Shown: positions 8,177 through 16,297 of the stretch, one piece after another
Position numbering within the stretch: the first letter of the stretch is position 1
Layout: each line of letters begins with the position of its first letter
Assembly (NCBI RefSeq): GCF_011758745.1
Contig: NZ_JAANOV010000001.1
Coordinates: 5,332,001-5,396,000 of the forward strand
Reading direction: 5' to 3'
Source: Amycolatopsis granulosa
GTDB taxonomy: Bacteria; Actinomycetota; Actinomycetes; Mycobacteriales; Pseudonocardiaceae
DNA length: 64,000 nucleotides
Made by a program: the position numbers and the translations under genes
The notes under the pieces: generated by a model
Databases searched by the model: none
Told to the model about the DNA's origin: nothing
The model's input: only the letters and a program-made list of their open reading frames with translations

Positions 8177-9994
8177 TCAGGACAGGTGGTGCACCTCCTG
8201 CAGCCCGTACACCGGCGTCGGGATCCCCTCGTAGCGCGCCTTCAGTTGCAGCGCCAGGTACAGCGAGTAGTGCCGCGACTGGTGCAGGTTCCCGCCGTGG
8301 AACCACAACCCCGGCTGCTGGGTGGGCTTCCACATGTTCCGCTGCTCGCCCTCCCAGGGCCCGGGATCCTTCGTGGTCCCCGAGCCCAGGCCCCAGACCT
8401 TGCCGACCCGGTCGGCCATCTCCTGGCCGGCGAGATCGGCGACCCACCCGTTCATCGACCCGTAGCCGGTCGCGTACACCACCAGCTCCGCCGTCAGCTC
8501 GGTACCGTCAGCCAGCACCACGGCGTCCCGGGTCAGGTGGTCGACCTGGCCCTGCACCAGCTTGATCTTGCCGTCGGCGACGAGTTCGGAGGCGCCGACG
8601 TCGATGTAGTAGCCGGAGCCGCGCCGCAGGTACTTCATGAACAGGCCGGACCCGTCGTCACCCCAGTCGTGCCGGAACCCGGCCCGCTCCAGGCGCTCGT
8701 AGAAGTCCGCGTCCCGCTGCTTGATCTTCTCGTACACCGGGATCTGGAACTCGTGCATGATCCGGTAGGGCAGCGACGCGAACACCATGTCCGCCTTGTC
8801 GGTGCTCATCCCGGCGGCCACCGCGCGTTCGGAGTACAGGTCGCCCAGGCCGATCTCCATCAGCGAATCCGACTTCACCACGTGCGTCGAGGACCGCTGC
8901 ACCATCGTCACGTCCGCGCCGTGCTCCCACAGCGCCGCGCAGATGTCGTGCGCCGAGTTGTTCGAGCCGATCACCACGGCCTTGCGGCCCGCGTAGGCAT
9001 CCGGGCCGGGGTGCTGCGAGGAGTGGTGCTGATCGCCTTCGAAGACGTCCATGCCGGGGAACGCGGGGATGTTCGGCTTGCCCGACATGCCGGTGGCGAA
9101 CACGAGCTGTTCCGGGGTCAGGACCACGGTGTCGCCGTCCCGGTCGACGGTGACGGTCCACCGCCCGGTGCGCTCGTCGTAGGACGCCGAGCGGACCTCC
9201 GACCGGGTCCAGTACGGCACGTCCATCACCCGGGTGTACATCTCCAGCCAGTCGGCGATCTTGTCCTTCGGCGCGAACACCGGCCAGTTCTCCGGGAACG
9301 GCAGGTACGGCAGGTGGTCGTACCAGACCGGGTCGTGCAGGCACAGGCTCTGGTACCGCTTGCGCCACTGGTCGCCGGGACGGTCGTGGCGGTCCAGCAC
9401 CAGCGCGGGCACCCCCAGCTGCCGCAGCCGCGCACCGAGCGCGATGCCGCCCTGCCCGCCGCCGATCACCACCACGTACGGCTGGCGTTCGTAGCCGAGT
9501 TCCTGCTTCTCCAGCTCGCGTTCCTCGGCCCACGACCGGCGTCCCCGGACGATGCCGTGGCGTACCCCTTTCGGGCGACGTTCGCGCTGCGGTTCCTCGA
9601 AGCCCTTGAGCTCGCGCAGGCTGGTCAGGAACGTCCAGGCACCCTCGTCCGTGAGCCGGAGGTGGCCCTTGCCGCGCCCGGTCGCGGTCTCGAACTTCAG
9701 CCACGCCTCGGTGACCCCGTCGGCCTCGGTGGGCGTCTCGGTGGTGCGGAAACCCGACGGATCGGTGCCCTCCAGGCAGGCCGACAGCAGGCCGGCGACA
9801 CCTTCCCGGCCCTCCACGGTCTTGATGTTCCAGGTGAAGGCGACCAGGTCGCGCCAGAAACTGTCCACCGCGAACATCCCGGCCGCCGCCGCGACGTCGC
9901 GTGCCGCCAGCGCGGCCTCGAACCGTGCCAGCCAGGCGTCGACGCGCGCCTGCGGCGAACGGGCCGGCGCCTCCCGGCCGATCGTCTGAGTCAT
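8177..9994 (-). CDS. flavin-containing monooxygenase with N-terminal SnoaL-like domain
   Basis: 605 residues from the ATG, which has GAGGAG five bases upstream; a GTG two codons earlier overlaps that site. Residues about 15-130 form an NTF2/SnoaL-like domain. From residue 172 a flavoprotein monooxygenase follows: FAD fold VVVIGGGQGGIALG, FATGMSGKPNIP, a second dinucleotide fold VVIGSNNSAHDI, and VYATGYGSMNGW near the end. This architecture is found in actinobacterial proteins often named flavoprotein involved in K+ transport, a legacy name; Baeyer-Villiger or N/S-oxygenation of a small substrate is more likely. It diverges from a GAF regulator. Confidence 0.85.
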   Translation of the reverse strand: MTQTIGREAPARSPQARVDAWLARFEAALAARDVAAAAGMFAVDSFWRDLVAFTWNIKTVEGREGVAGLLSACLEGTDPSGFRTTETPTEADGVTEAWLKFETATGRGKGHLRLTDEGAWTFLTSLRELKGFEEPQRERRPKGVRHGIVRGRRSWAEERELEKQELGYERQPYVVVIGGGQGGIALGARLRQLGVPALVLDRHDRPGDQWRKRYQSLCLHDPVWYDHLPYLPFPENWPVFAPKDKIADWLEMYTRVMDVPYWTRSEVRSASYDERTGRWTVTVDRDGDTVVLTPEQLVFATGMSGKPNIPAFPGMDVFEGDQHHSSQHPGPDAYAGRKAVVIGSNNSAHDICAALWEHGADVTMVQRSSTHVVKSDSLMEIGLGDLYSERAVAAGMSTDKADMVFASLPYRIMHEFQIPVYEKIKQRDADFYERLERAGFRHDWGDDGSGLFMKYLRRGSGYYIDVGASELVADGKIKLVQGQVDHLTRDAVVLADGTELTAELVVYATGYGSMNGWVADLAGQEMADRVGKVWGLGSGTTKDPGPWEGEQRNMWKPTQQPGLWFHGGNLHQSRHYSLYLALQLKARYEGIPTPVYGLQEVHHLS

Positions 9995-10057
9995 CGCCAC
10001 TCCTCGTCCTCGCCGTTGGGGATGTAACCGCGATCACACTCGCTGCCCGTGCGGGTG

Positions 10058-10068
10058 GCAACGGTTGC
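10058..10068. promoter_or_regulatory. palindrome in the divergent monooxygenase/GAF-regulator promoter
   Basis: GCAACGGTTGC has perfect 5-bp arms around one base. It sits in the 150-bp gap between the divergent genes and is a candidate operator for the GAF regulator. Confidence 0.35.
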
Positions 10069-10144
10069 AGCGAATTGCACGCCTTGGCGACGGGTGCCGG
10101 GGCACTTATGCTCGATCGTCGACGCACTGGTGCGGAGGTGGCCC

Positions 10145-11311
10145 GTGAGCGTGCCCGGCGCAGTCCCGCCCGGCTGCAGCCTGCCCGCCTACGCCCGCGA
10201 GCTGATCCGCATGCACGACGCGGTCATCACCGGTGGCCGCGCGCCGCTGCGGCCCCGCGATGTGGTGTTCCGGTCCTGGGAGCGGGTGCTCGGGCTCGGG
10301 CTGAAGGCCGACGGGCTCAACGCCCGCGACTGGCTCGGCGAGGACGAGCTGGCCCGGCGGCGGGAGAACTCCCCGTTGCGGGACGCGGTCGGCGACCTCA
10401 GGCAGGTGCTCGGCGCGATGCCGCACGTGCTGCTGGTCGTCACCGATGCCGACGGCGTGATCCTGTGGCGCGAGGGCACCCCGGCGGTGCGCCGCCGCGC
10501 CGACGACCTCGGGTTCTTCGAGGGCGCCGAATGGACGGAGGAGCGGGTCGGCACGAACGCGATCGGCACCGCCCTGGCCGAGGCGGCACCGGTCGAACTG
10601 CTCGCCGGTGAGCACTTCGAGCAGGACCAGCACCCCTGGTACTGCACGGCCTCCCCGGTGCACGACCCGCGCACCGGGGAGCTGGCCGGTGTGATCGACG
10701 TGAGCGGCCCGGCGCTGACGCTGCACCCGGCGATCGGGGCGCTCGTGGAGACCGGGCGCAGGCTCGCCGAGTCGCAGATCCGGCACGGTCATCAGCGGCG
10801 GCTGGACCGGCTGCGCCGGCTGGGGGAACCGCTGCTGGCGGCCGGTCCCGCGCTGCTGGTCGACGACGACGGCTGGGTGGCGGCCGGCAGCGGCGTCTCC
10901 GTGGGCGACCGCATCACCGCCCCCGCGCAGGGCGACCCGATCGCGGTGCCCGGGCTGGGCGCGTGCCTGCCGGAGCGGCTGGCCGAGGGCTGGCTGATCC
11001 GGCCCGCCGGCCCGGACCGGCGGGTGTCGCTGGAGCTCGACCTGACCCGCACGCCACTGCTCGTCCTGCAGGGCGGCGACACCGGCTGGCGCCGCCCGGT
11101 GACCCGCCGCCACGCCGAGATCCTCGCGCTGCTGCACCGCGCTGGACCGGCCGGGCTGTCGGCGGAGGCGCTGAGCCGTGCGCTGTACGGCGACGCCGAC
11201 CACGTCGTGACGGTGCGCGCCGAGGTGTCGCGGCTGCGGCGGCTGCTGGGCGCGCTGGTCGACACCCGCCCCTACCGGCTGGCCGACGGCGTGCGGATGA
11301 CCGTGCGCTGA
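10145..11311 (+). CDS. GAF-domain transcriptional regulator
   Basis: 388 residues from a GTG preceded by GGAGGTG. An N-terminal domain with the AcoR-like SWxRxxxxGL pattern (SWERVLGLGLK, about residue 43) leads into a GAF domain with WTEERVGTNAIGTAL (about 137) and HPWYCTASPVHDP, as in acetoin-type activators. The AAA+ sigma-54 module is absent. The C-terminus (about 315-388) is instead a winged-helix segment with HAEILALLHRAG and VRAEVSRLRRLLG. Actinomycete GAF regulators of this form usually control the divergent oxidoreductase. Some would start it 32 codons earlier; the site here fits better. Confidence 0.8.
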   Translation: MSVPGAVPPGCSLPAYARELIRMHDAVITGGRAPLRPRDVVFRSWERVLGLGLKADGLNARDWLGEDELARRRENSPLRDAVGDLRQVLGAMPHVLLVVTDADGVILWREGTPAVRRRADDLGFFEGAEWTEERVGTNAIGTALAEAAPVELLAGEHFEQDQHPWYCTASPVHDPRTGELAGVIDVSGPALTLHPAIGALVETGRRLAESQIRHGHQRRLDRLRRLGEPLLAAGPALLVDDDGWVAAGSGVSVGDRITAPAQGDPIAVPGLGACLPERLAEGWLIRPAGPDRRVSLELDLTRTPLLVLQGGDTGWRRPVTRRHAEILALLHRAGPAGLSAEALSRALYGDADHVVTVRAEVSRLRRLLGALVDTRPYRLADGVRMTVR

Positions 11312-11392
11312 GCCCGGCGCCGTGCGGGATGTCCTCCGGTCGGCCGCCCGTTCGTCGGCACCCCGACACCACCCACGGCAGAGGAGGCGGGC

Positions 11393-12196
11393 ATGGGATC
11401 AGTGAGCTCGGCGATTTCGGCGGACGGGACGACGATCGCCTACGAGCGGGACGGCAGCGGTCCGCTCGTGGTGTTCCTCGGTGGTGCGTTCAACGACCGG
11501 ACGGCGTGCGCGCCGGTGGCGGAGGCGTTGCGGGACCGGTACACGGTCGTCTGCGTCGACCGGCGCGGGCGCGGGGACAGCGGGGACGCCCTCCGCGCGG
11601 CCGCGGACTACCGGATCGAGCGTGAGGTCGAGGACCTGGCCGCGGTGATCGCCGCCGAGGGCGGGCCGGCCGCGGTGTTCGGATTCTCCTCCGGTGGCAT
11701 CCTCGCCCTGCACGCGGCCGTGGCCGGACCGGCGATCACGCGGATCGCGTTGTACGAGCCGCCGTTCGCGCTCGGTGGGCTGGCGGGCTCCGCCAAGGAC
11801 CTGTCCGGGAAGCTCGCCGCGCTCGTCGACGAGGGCAGGCGCGGCGACGCGGTGGCGACGATGCAGATCGAGGGCATCGGGCTGCCGCGCGAGGTGGTCG
11901 AGCAGCTCCGGCGGTCGCCGCTGTGGCCGCAGCTGGAGGCGGTCGCGCAGACCGTCGTCTACGACGCGACGCTCACCGCCGCACCCAACCTGCCGACGGC
12001 CGCCATGCGCGCCCTGGACCTCGACGTCCTGGTGCTCAGCGGCAGCGGTACGTGGCCCGGGCTGCGCGAGGCCGCCCAGGCGCTCCCGGACCACCTCGCC
12101 CGGGCCACCTACGTGGAGGTGCCGGGCGGCGCCGGGCACGGCATCCCGGCCGAGGCGACGGCGAAGGCGCTCGACGAGTTCCTCGGCGGGAAATGA
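11393..12196 (+). CDS. alpha/beta hydrolase
   Basis: 267 residues; ATG after GAGGAGG. The fold is clear: an early beta strand VVFLGG replaces the usual HG oxyanion motif, then DRRGRGDSGD, nucleophile elbow FGFSSGG (Ser at about 100), and GGAGHGIP with the catalytic His (about 245). The acid residue is probably in VLVLSGS or nearby. It lies 80 bp after the GAF regulator and 37 bp before a methyltransferase; no specific substrate can be assigned. Confidence 0.85.
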   Translation: MGSVSSAISADGTTIAYERDGSGPLVVFLGGAFNDRTACAPVAEALRDRYTVVCVDRRGRGDSGDALRAAADYRIEREVEDLAAVIAAEGGPAAVFGFSSGGILALHAAVAGPAITRIALYEPPFALGGLAGSAKDLSGKLAALVDEGRRGDAVATMQIEGIGLPREVVEQLRRSPLWPQLEAVAQTVVYDATLTAAPNLPTAAMRALDLDVLVLSGSGTWPGLREAAQALPDHLARATYVEVPGGAGHGIPAEATAKALDEFLGGK

Positions 12197-12233
12197 GGCG
12201 CACCGCACCCCGCCGTCGCGCTACGGTCCGGCC

Positions 12234-12995
12234 GTGGACGACGGCTACTTCGGCGAGGACGTCGCCGGGACCTACGACGAGTCGTCGGCGGCCGAGTTCG
12301 CGCCCGGCGTGGTGGAACCGGCCGTCGCGTTCCTGACCGGGCTGGCCGGGGACGGCGCGGCACTGGAACTGGGCATCGGGACCGGCCGGATCGCACTGCC
12401 GCTCGCGGCACGCGGCGTACCGGTGCACGGCATCGACCTCTCGCGCGCGATGGTCGCGCGGCTGCGTGCCAAACCGGGCGGCGACGCGATCGGCGTGACG
12501 ATCGGCGACTTCGCGACGACGACGGTGGACGGCACGTTCTCCGTGGTGTACCTGGTGTTCAACACGATCATGAACCTGACCAGCCAGGCCGGGCAGGTCG
12601 CGTGCTTCCGCAACGCGGCCGTGCACCTGGCGCCCGGTGGAAGCTTCGTGATCGAGGTGGTGGTTCCCGCACTGCGGCAGCTGCCGGCCGGCCAGACGGT
12701 CGTGCCGTTCCAGGTCGGCACCACGAGCTGGGCCTACGACGTGTACGACGTGGCCACGCAGGCGATGAGCTCCAACTACGTGGAGGTGACCGGCGGGCGC
12801 GGCCGGTTCCGGTCGATCCCGTTCCGGTACGTGTGGCCCGCCGAGCTCGACCTGATGGCCCAGCTGGCCGGCCTGCGGCTGCGGGAGCGCTGGGCGGGCT
12901 GGACGCGCGAGCCGTTCACCGGCGAGAGCGGGAAGCACATCTCGGTGTGGCGCAAGCCGGAGCACCGAGATCACGGCCCGGGACGGACCCGCTAG
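12234..12995 (+). CDS. class I SAM-dependent methyltransferase
   Basis: 253 residues from a GTG that lies six bases after TACGGT, so probably leaderless. Motif I ALELGIGTGRIALPLA (about residue 43), motif II VHGIDLSRAM and motif III LAPGGSFVIEV are present. It resembles the ubiE-like small-molecule methyltransferases of actinomycetes; the acceptor is unknown. Its TAG stop overlaps the TAG of the convergent gene in the shared bases CTAG. Confidence 0.85.
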   Translation: MDDGYFGEDVAGTYDESSAAEFAPGVVEPAVAFLTGLAGDGAALELGIGTGRIALPLAARGVPVHGIDLSRAMVARLRAKPGGDAIGVTIGDFATTTVDGTFSVVYLVFNTIMNLTSQAGQVACFRNAAVHLAPGGSFVIEVVVPALRQLPAGQTVVPFQVGTTSWAYDVYDVATQAMSSNYVEVTGGRGRFRSIPFRYVWPAELDLMAQLAGLRLRERWAGWTREPFTGESGKHISVWRKPEHRDHGPGRTR

Positions 12996-13237
12996 TCGTC
13001 ACCGCGCAGGGAACGCCGGATCTCCGCGAGCCTGTCCCGCGCGGCGCGGTCCCGGTCTGCCAGTTTCTCGTCGAACGAGGCGGCCTCCGGCGTCTCCCCG
13101 GCGAGCTCGGTCGAACCGAGGGCCGTCGTGTAGCGGTTCTCGATGCGGTCACGCACGAAGTCGAAGCTCGGCACGCCCGATTCGCTGTAGCCGCCCTCGG
13201 GTGGGGTCTCGTCGGGCATGGCGGTCTCGTCGGGCAT
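12992..13237 (-). CDS. small acidic hypothetical protein
   Basis: 81 residues. Two MPDET repeats at the N-terminus precede a disordered acidic stretch and a charged C-terminal helix (KLADRDRAARDRLAEIRRSL). The ATG at 13237 has GAGGGG nearby; a second ATG 18 bases later is possible. No family is recognised. It ends inside the stop codon of the methyltransferase. Confidence 0.6.
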   Translation of the reverse strand: MPDETAMPDETPPEGGYSESGVPSFDFVRDRIENRYTTALGSTELAGETPEAASFDEKLADRDRAARDRLAEIRRSLRGDD

Positions 13238-13318
13238 GGCATCCCCTCTCCACGGTTGCCCCTCCCATTGTGCGCGACGAAACCGGAAAGTGTCGGTGGT
13301 GCCGGTTAGCCTGCGCCC

Positions 13319-13699
13319 ATGCTGGATCACCTGGGAGTTCAAGTGGCCGACGTCGAGGCGTCCGCCGCGCTGTACCAACGCGTCTTCGCGCCGATCGGGC
13401 TGACCGAGGCGGTCCGTTTCCCGGTGGGGGAGGGGGTCGTGGTGGGCATGTCCGGTCCGGACGGGCAGGCCGCCTTCTGGTTCGGCCCCGCCCGTGGTGA
13501 CGAGACCCGGGAGCTGCACGTCGCCTTCCGGGCGCCGGACCGGGAGGCGGTGGACGCCGTGCACGCCGCCGCCGTCGAGGCGGGCGTCGAGGTGCTGCAC
13601 GAGCCGCGCGAGTGGCCCGAGTACCACCCGGGCTACTACGCGGTGTTCCTGCGCGACCCGGACGGCCACAACGTGGAGGCGGTGCACCACGGCGGATGA
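13319..13699 (+). CDS. VOC family protein (glyoxalase/bleomycin-resistance fold)
   Basis: 126 residues, ATG six bases after TAGCCT, so leaderless. The beta-alpha-beta-beta-beta repeat of the vicinal oxygen chelate fold is clear: it begins LDHLGVQVADVEASAALYQ and ends VFLRDPDGHNVEAVHH, where the Glu and first-strand His are the metal ligands. Stand-alone members include lyases and resistance proteins; the role here is unknown. Confidence 0.88.
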   Translation: MLDHLGVQVADVEASAALYQRVFAPIGLTEAVRFPVGEGVVVGMSGPDGQAAFWFGPARGDETRELHVAFRAPDREAVDAVHAAAVEAGVEVLHEPREWPEYHPGYYAVFLRDPDGHNVEAVHHGG

Positions 13700-14151
13700 G
13701 CGGGTGAGGGCGGTGTCACTCGGGTGAGTGGACTCTCAGCTGCCGGGCTCGCTGCCGCGTGGAAAGGTTTTTCGCGAGCGCAGCCGGGACTGGGTCCGCT
13801 GCGACAACGCCTCCGGTCGGGTTCCTGCACTCGCCGGTGGAGCCGGTGATTCTCCGCGCCGCCGAGGCGGTCGGGCGGGGGACCGGCGGCATCACCATCG
13901 AGGCGGTCCCTCGCACGACACCGAACTGGGCCCGAGCACGTCTCACCGCTTGACTGCTGTTCGACGAGTACCTGGAGATCGCGGACGGACCCGGGCACCG
14001 CCACAACAGCCGGCCCTGGGCGGGACCATCAGCGCGTGGGCGTGCGGGGGGCGGCACCACCCAGGAGATGCGCGCCTCGGTGTGCCCTCCCGGCGCGGCT
14101 TCCTGGGGCCGCCCGGCGGCACGACCGTCGCGCGGGCCGGCACCCGAGGGG
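13700..14151. other. gene-poor stretch, possible gene remnants
   Basis: No full-length gene is convincing. Two short plus-strand segments look protein-like but are broken and out of frame with each other: one ending at 13953 (with FLHSPVEPVILRAAEA) and one just after it (LLFDEYLEIADGPGHRHN). They may be decayed pieces of one gene. A TCACTC/GAGTGG inverted repeat lies at about 13715-13735. The region marks the left edge of the hydroxyquinol cluster. Confidence 0.4.
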
Positions 14152-15045
14152 TTACCCGCGCGGTGCGCCCACCCGTGCCGCCCCGGAGATAGCGGGGGGT
14201 TCCGGCGACCACATCCCCTCGGTCCAGCCGAAGAACCGCGCGACGTGGGGGATCTGGTGGTGCATCATCGCCATGCCACGCTGGACCTGGCAGCCCCGGG
14301 ATTCGGCGAACTCGATGAGTCGCGTGGTGTCCGGGGCCGCGACCACGTCGGCGACCACGGTGGGGGGCCGCAACCGCGAGCAGTCGAACGGGAGGGGGTC
14401 CTCCGCCCGCATGCCGATGGGCGTGGCGTTCACGACGAGATCGGCCATCACCTCTGCCGGGTCCGGCCCGCCCGGGCGCTGTCCCGCACGCACACCCGAC
14501 GCCGGGCCGAAGCGCTCGGCGAGGGCGGCTGCGCGGCCCGGCAGGTTGTCGTGGACGAGGACCGAGCGAGCCCCTGCCTCCACGAGTGAGTCGACAAGGG
14601 CTGCGCCGACCCCGCCGGCTCCGACGACGAGCACCGATTTGCCCCCGGGGTCGAATCCCCTGGCGCGCAACGCCGAGACGAACCCGATCCCGTCCACCAT
14701 GTCGGACACCGTTTCGACGAGTCCGTCCGGCCCAGTGCGCTCGAACCGCAGCAGGTTTGCCGCGCCGGTTCGGCGGGCGCGGGCGCTCGCTCGCCGGGAG
14801 AGAGCGAAGGCGGCCGGTTTGTGCGGCACCGTGACGATCAACCCGATCAGGTTCCGCACCTGAGCGGCGCCCGTGACCAGCTCGCCGAGCCCCGCCGTCG
14901 TGACGTGCATCGGAACGCAGACAGCGTCCACTCCGTTCGCCCGGAACAGGTCCGTCCACAAAGCAGGAGCCTGCACCTGCTGGATCGGATCACCGATCAC
15001 GCCCACCAGCCGGGTGGACCCGCTGATTGCGCCGGGTATCGTCAT
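14152..15045 (-). CDS. shikimate dehydrogenase-like enzyme (AroE family, catabolic type)
   Basis: 297 residues. The AroE layout is present: an N-terminal substrate domain starting GVIGDPIQQVQAP, the catalytic-lysine motif VTVPHK (Lys76), and an NAD(P) fold VLVVGAGGVGAALVDSL (about 137-153). In AroE the NTDG substrate motif follows; here it reads SDMVDGIGF (about 113), so the Asp is kept but Asn/Thr are replaced. This points to a different hydroaromatic substrate than shikimate. It lies with an MHS transporter, two xylose-isomerase-like barrels and hydroxyquinol-pathway genes, which supports a catabolic role. No AroB/AroK-type biosynthetic neighbours are seen. Confidence 0.82.
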   Translation of the reverse strand: MTIPGAISGSTRLVGVIGDPIQQVQAPALWTDLFRANGVDAVCVPMHVTTAGLGELVTGAAQVRNLIGLIVTVPHKPAAFALSRRASARARRTGAANLLRFERTGPDGLVETVSDMVDGIGFVSALRARGFDPGGKSVLVVGAGGVGAALVDSLVEAGARSVLVHDNLPGRAAALAERFGPASGVRAGQRPGGPDPAEVMADLVVNATPIGMRAEDPLPFDCSRLRPPTVVADVVAAPDTTRLIEFAESRGCQVQRGMAMMHHQIPHVARFFGWTEGMWSPEPPAISGAARVGAPRG

Positions 15046-15105
15046 GAGCTTGCCTCCTCCTCGAGCGACTGGCTGCTGCGTGGACGTTAGGTGTGCATGG
15101 CGCCG

Positions 15106-16071
15106 TCAGTCATTCTTCGACGACCACTCAGTGGCGCCCCTCCGGCTGGTTCCCACCGCCCGGGCGATGTAGTCCACCGCTTCGTCCGCATCAGGCACGA
15201 TGTCGTGCAGCCGGAGGAACCCGTGAATCATTCCCGGGTATCGGCGGTGCACCACGGGCACGCCCGCCGCGGCCAGGCGTGCGGCGTACCTCTCCGCCTC
15301 GTCACGCAACGGGTCGCACTCCGCGGTGAGCACGACGGCGGGCGGCGCGCCACCCAGCTCCCGGCAGGTGGCGGGTGCCGCCAGCGGGTTGTCCAGGTGC
15401 CCCGCCGCGTAGGCGTGCCAGTAGAAGCGCACCTGCCGGGAGGTCAGCGAGAATCCGGATGCGAATGTTCGGTGAGAAGGGGCCGACCTCGTGGGATCGA
15501 GGGCCGGGTAGACGAGAACCTGCAGCGTGACCGGGAGACCGGGATCGGTACGCGACCGCAGTGACAGCGCAGCGGCCAGAGTGCCACCGGCGCTGCAGCC
15601 GACCACCGCGACGCCACCGGCCATGCTGATCCCGAGCCGTCCCGCTTCGCGCACCATCCAGGTCATGGCGGTTGCGCAGTCGTCGAGCGCCGCGGGGAAC
15701 GGATGTTCGGGAGCGAGGCGATAGTCCAGGCTGACCACGGTCACGCCGGCGGCGGCGAGGCGCCGGCACGCGTGGTCCTGCGTGCCGAGGCCGCCGGTCA
15801 TCCACCCTCCGCCGTGCAGGAAAAGCACGGCGGGCTGCGCATCCGGATCCGGTACGCGGTAGATCCGGACGAGCGGACCGTTGCCGACTCGCTCGTCCCA
15901 CGCTTCGGCAGCGGTGCTGGTCTGCCGTCCCGGGACGGTCACCTGCTCGTCCCGCGCTCGGAGTGCGGCAGCGGTGCGGGCGACCGTCTCGGGCGTGAAC
16001 TTCTCGGGCAGGAGCGCCTCCAGACCATCACGGCCGTGCTGATCGAGGAACTCGGCGATCGCGGGGTGCAT
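15106..16071 (-). CDS. alpha/beta hydrolase, hormone-sensitive-lipase family
   Basis: 321 residues. The HSL (family IV) signatures are HGGGW (86-90, oxyanion hole), GCSAGG (nucleophile Ser160), ECDPLRDE (Asp, about 260) and MIHGF (His, about 290). Such esterases hydrolyse short-chain esters. Beside a hydroaromatic transporter and dehydrogenase it could release the substrate from an ester such as a quinate or shikimate conjugate; this is inference. Its 3' end contains one copy of the cluster palindrome, upstream of the dehydrogenase gene, which follows 60 bp later on the same strand. Confidence 0.88.
   Translation of the reverse strand: MHPAIAEFLDQHGRDGLEALLPEKFTPETVARTAAALRARDEQVTVPGRQTSTAAEAWDERVGNGPLVRIYRVPDPDAQPAVLFLHGGGWMTGGLGTQDHACRRLAAAGVTVVSLDYRLAPEHPFPAALDDCATAMTWMVREAGRLGISMAGGVAVVGCSAGGTLAAALSLRSRTDPGLPVTLQVLVYPALDPTRSAPSHRTFASGFSLTSRQVRFYWHAYAAGHLDNPLAAPATCRELGGAPPAVVLTAECDPLRDEAERYAARLAAAGVPVVHRRYPGMIHGFLRLHDIVPDADEAVDYIARAVGTSRRGATEWSSKND
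15124..15134. promoter_or_regulatory. IclR-type operator candidate, copy A
   Basis: CCACTCAGTGG (5-bp arms, one central base) lies inside the hydrolase 3' end, about 80 bp upstream of the shikimate-dehydrogenase-like start on the same strand. The identical 11-mer recurs at 16119 and a variant at 18562. Confidence 0.55.
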
Positions 16072-16116
16072 GGCCGGGACCCTAGATCAGACCCACCCCC
16101 GGCCGGTCCGGCTCGC

Positions 16117-16131
16117 TGCCACTCAGTGGAC
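16117..16131. promoter_or_regulatory. IclR-type operator candidate, copy B
   Basis: TGCCACTCAGTGGAC, the same palindrome core as copy A, lies between the divergent hydrolase and MHS transporter genes, 46 bp from the hydrolase start. Confidence 0.65.
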
Positions 16132-16297
16132 CTTCAGGCTATCTGCCGCGTGCGGCGGGCGCTTACCGTTCCCGCTACCGGCGTGTCCGCACCAGCCCGC
16201 AGCGTCGTTCTGCACGTGCGGAGCCCGGGACGAGGTGACCCTACGAGGACGAGCCGCACCACCCCGGGTGAGTGCGCGAGAGTTACAGGAGGCGTCG

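Noticed and set aside
12992..12995. Overlapping stop codons (CTAG) of two convergent genes as a functional signal
   Set aside because: Both genes simply end at the same palindromic CTAG; no further structure is seen.
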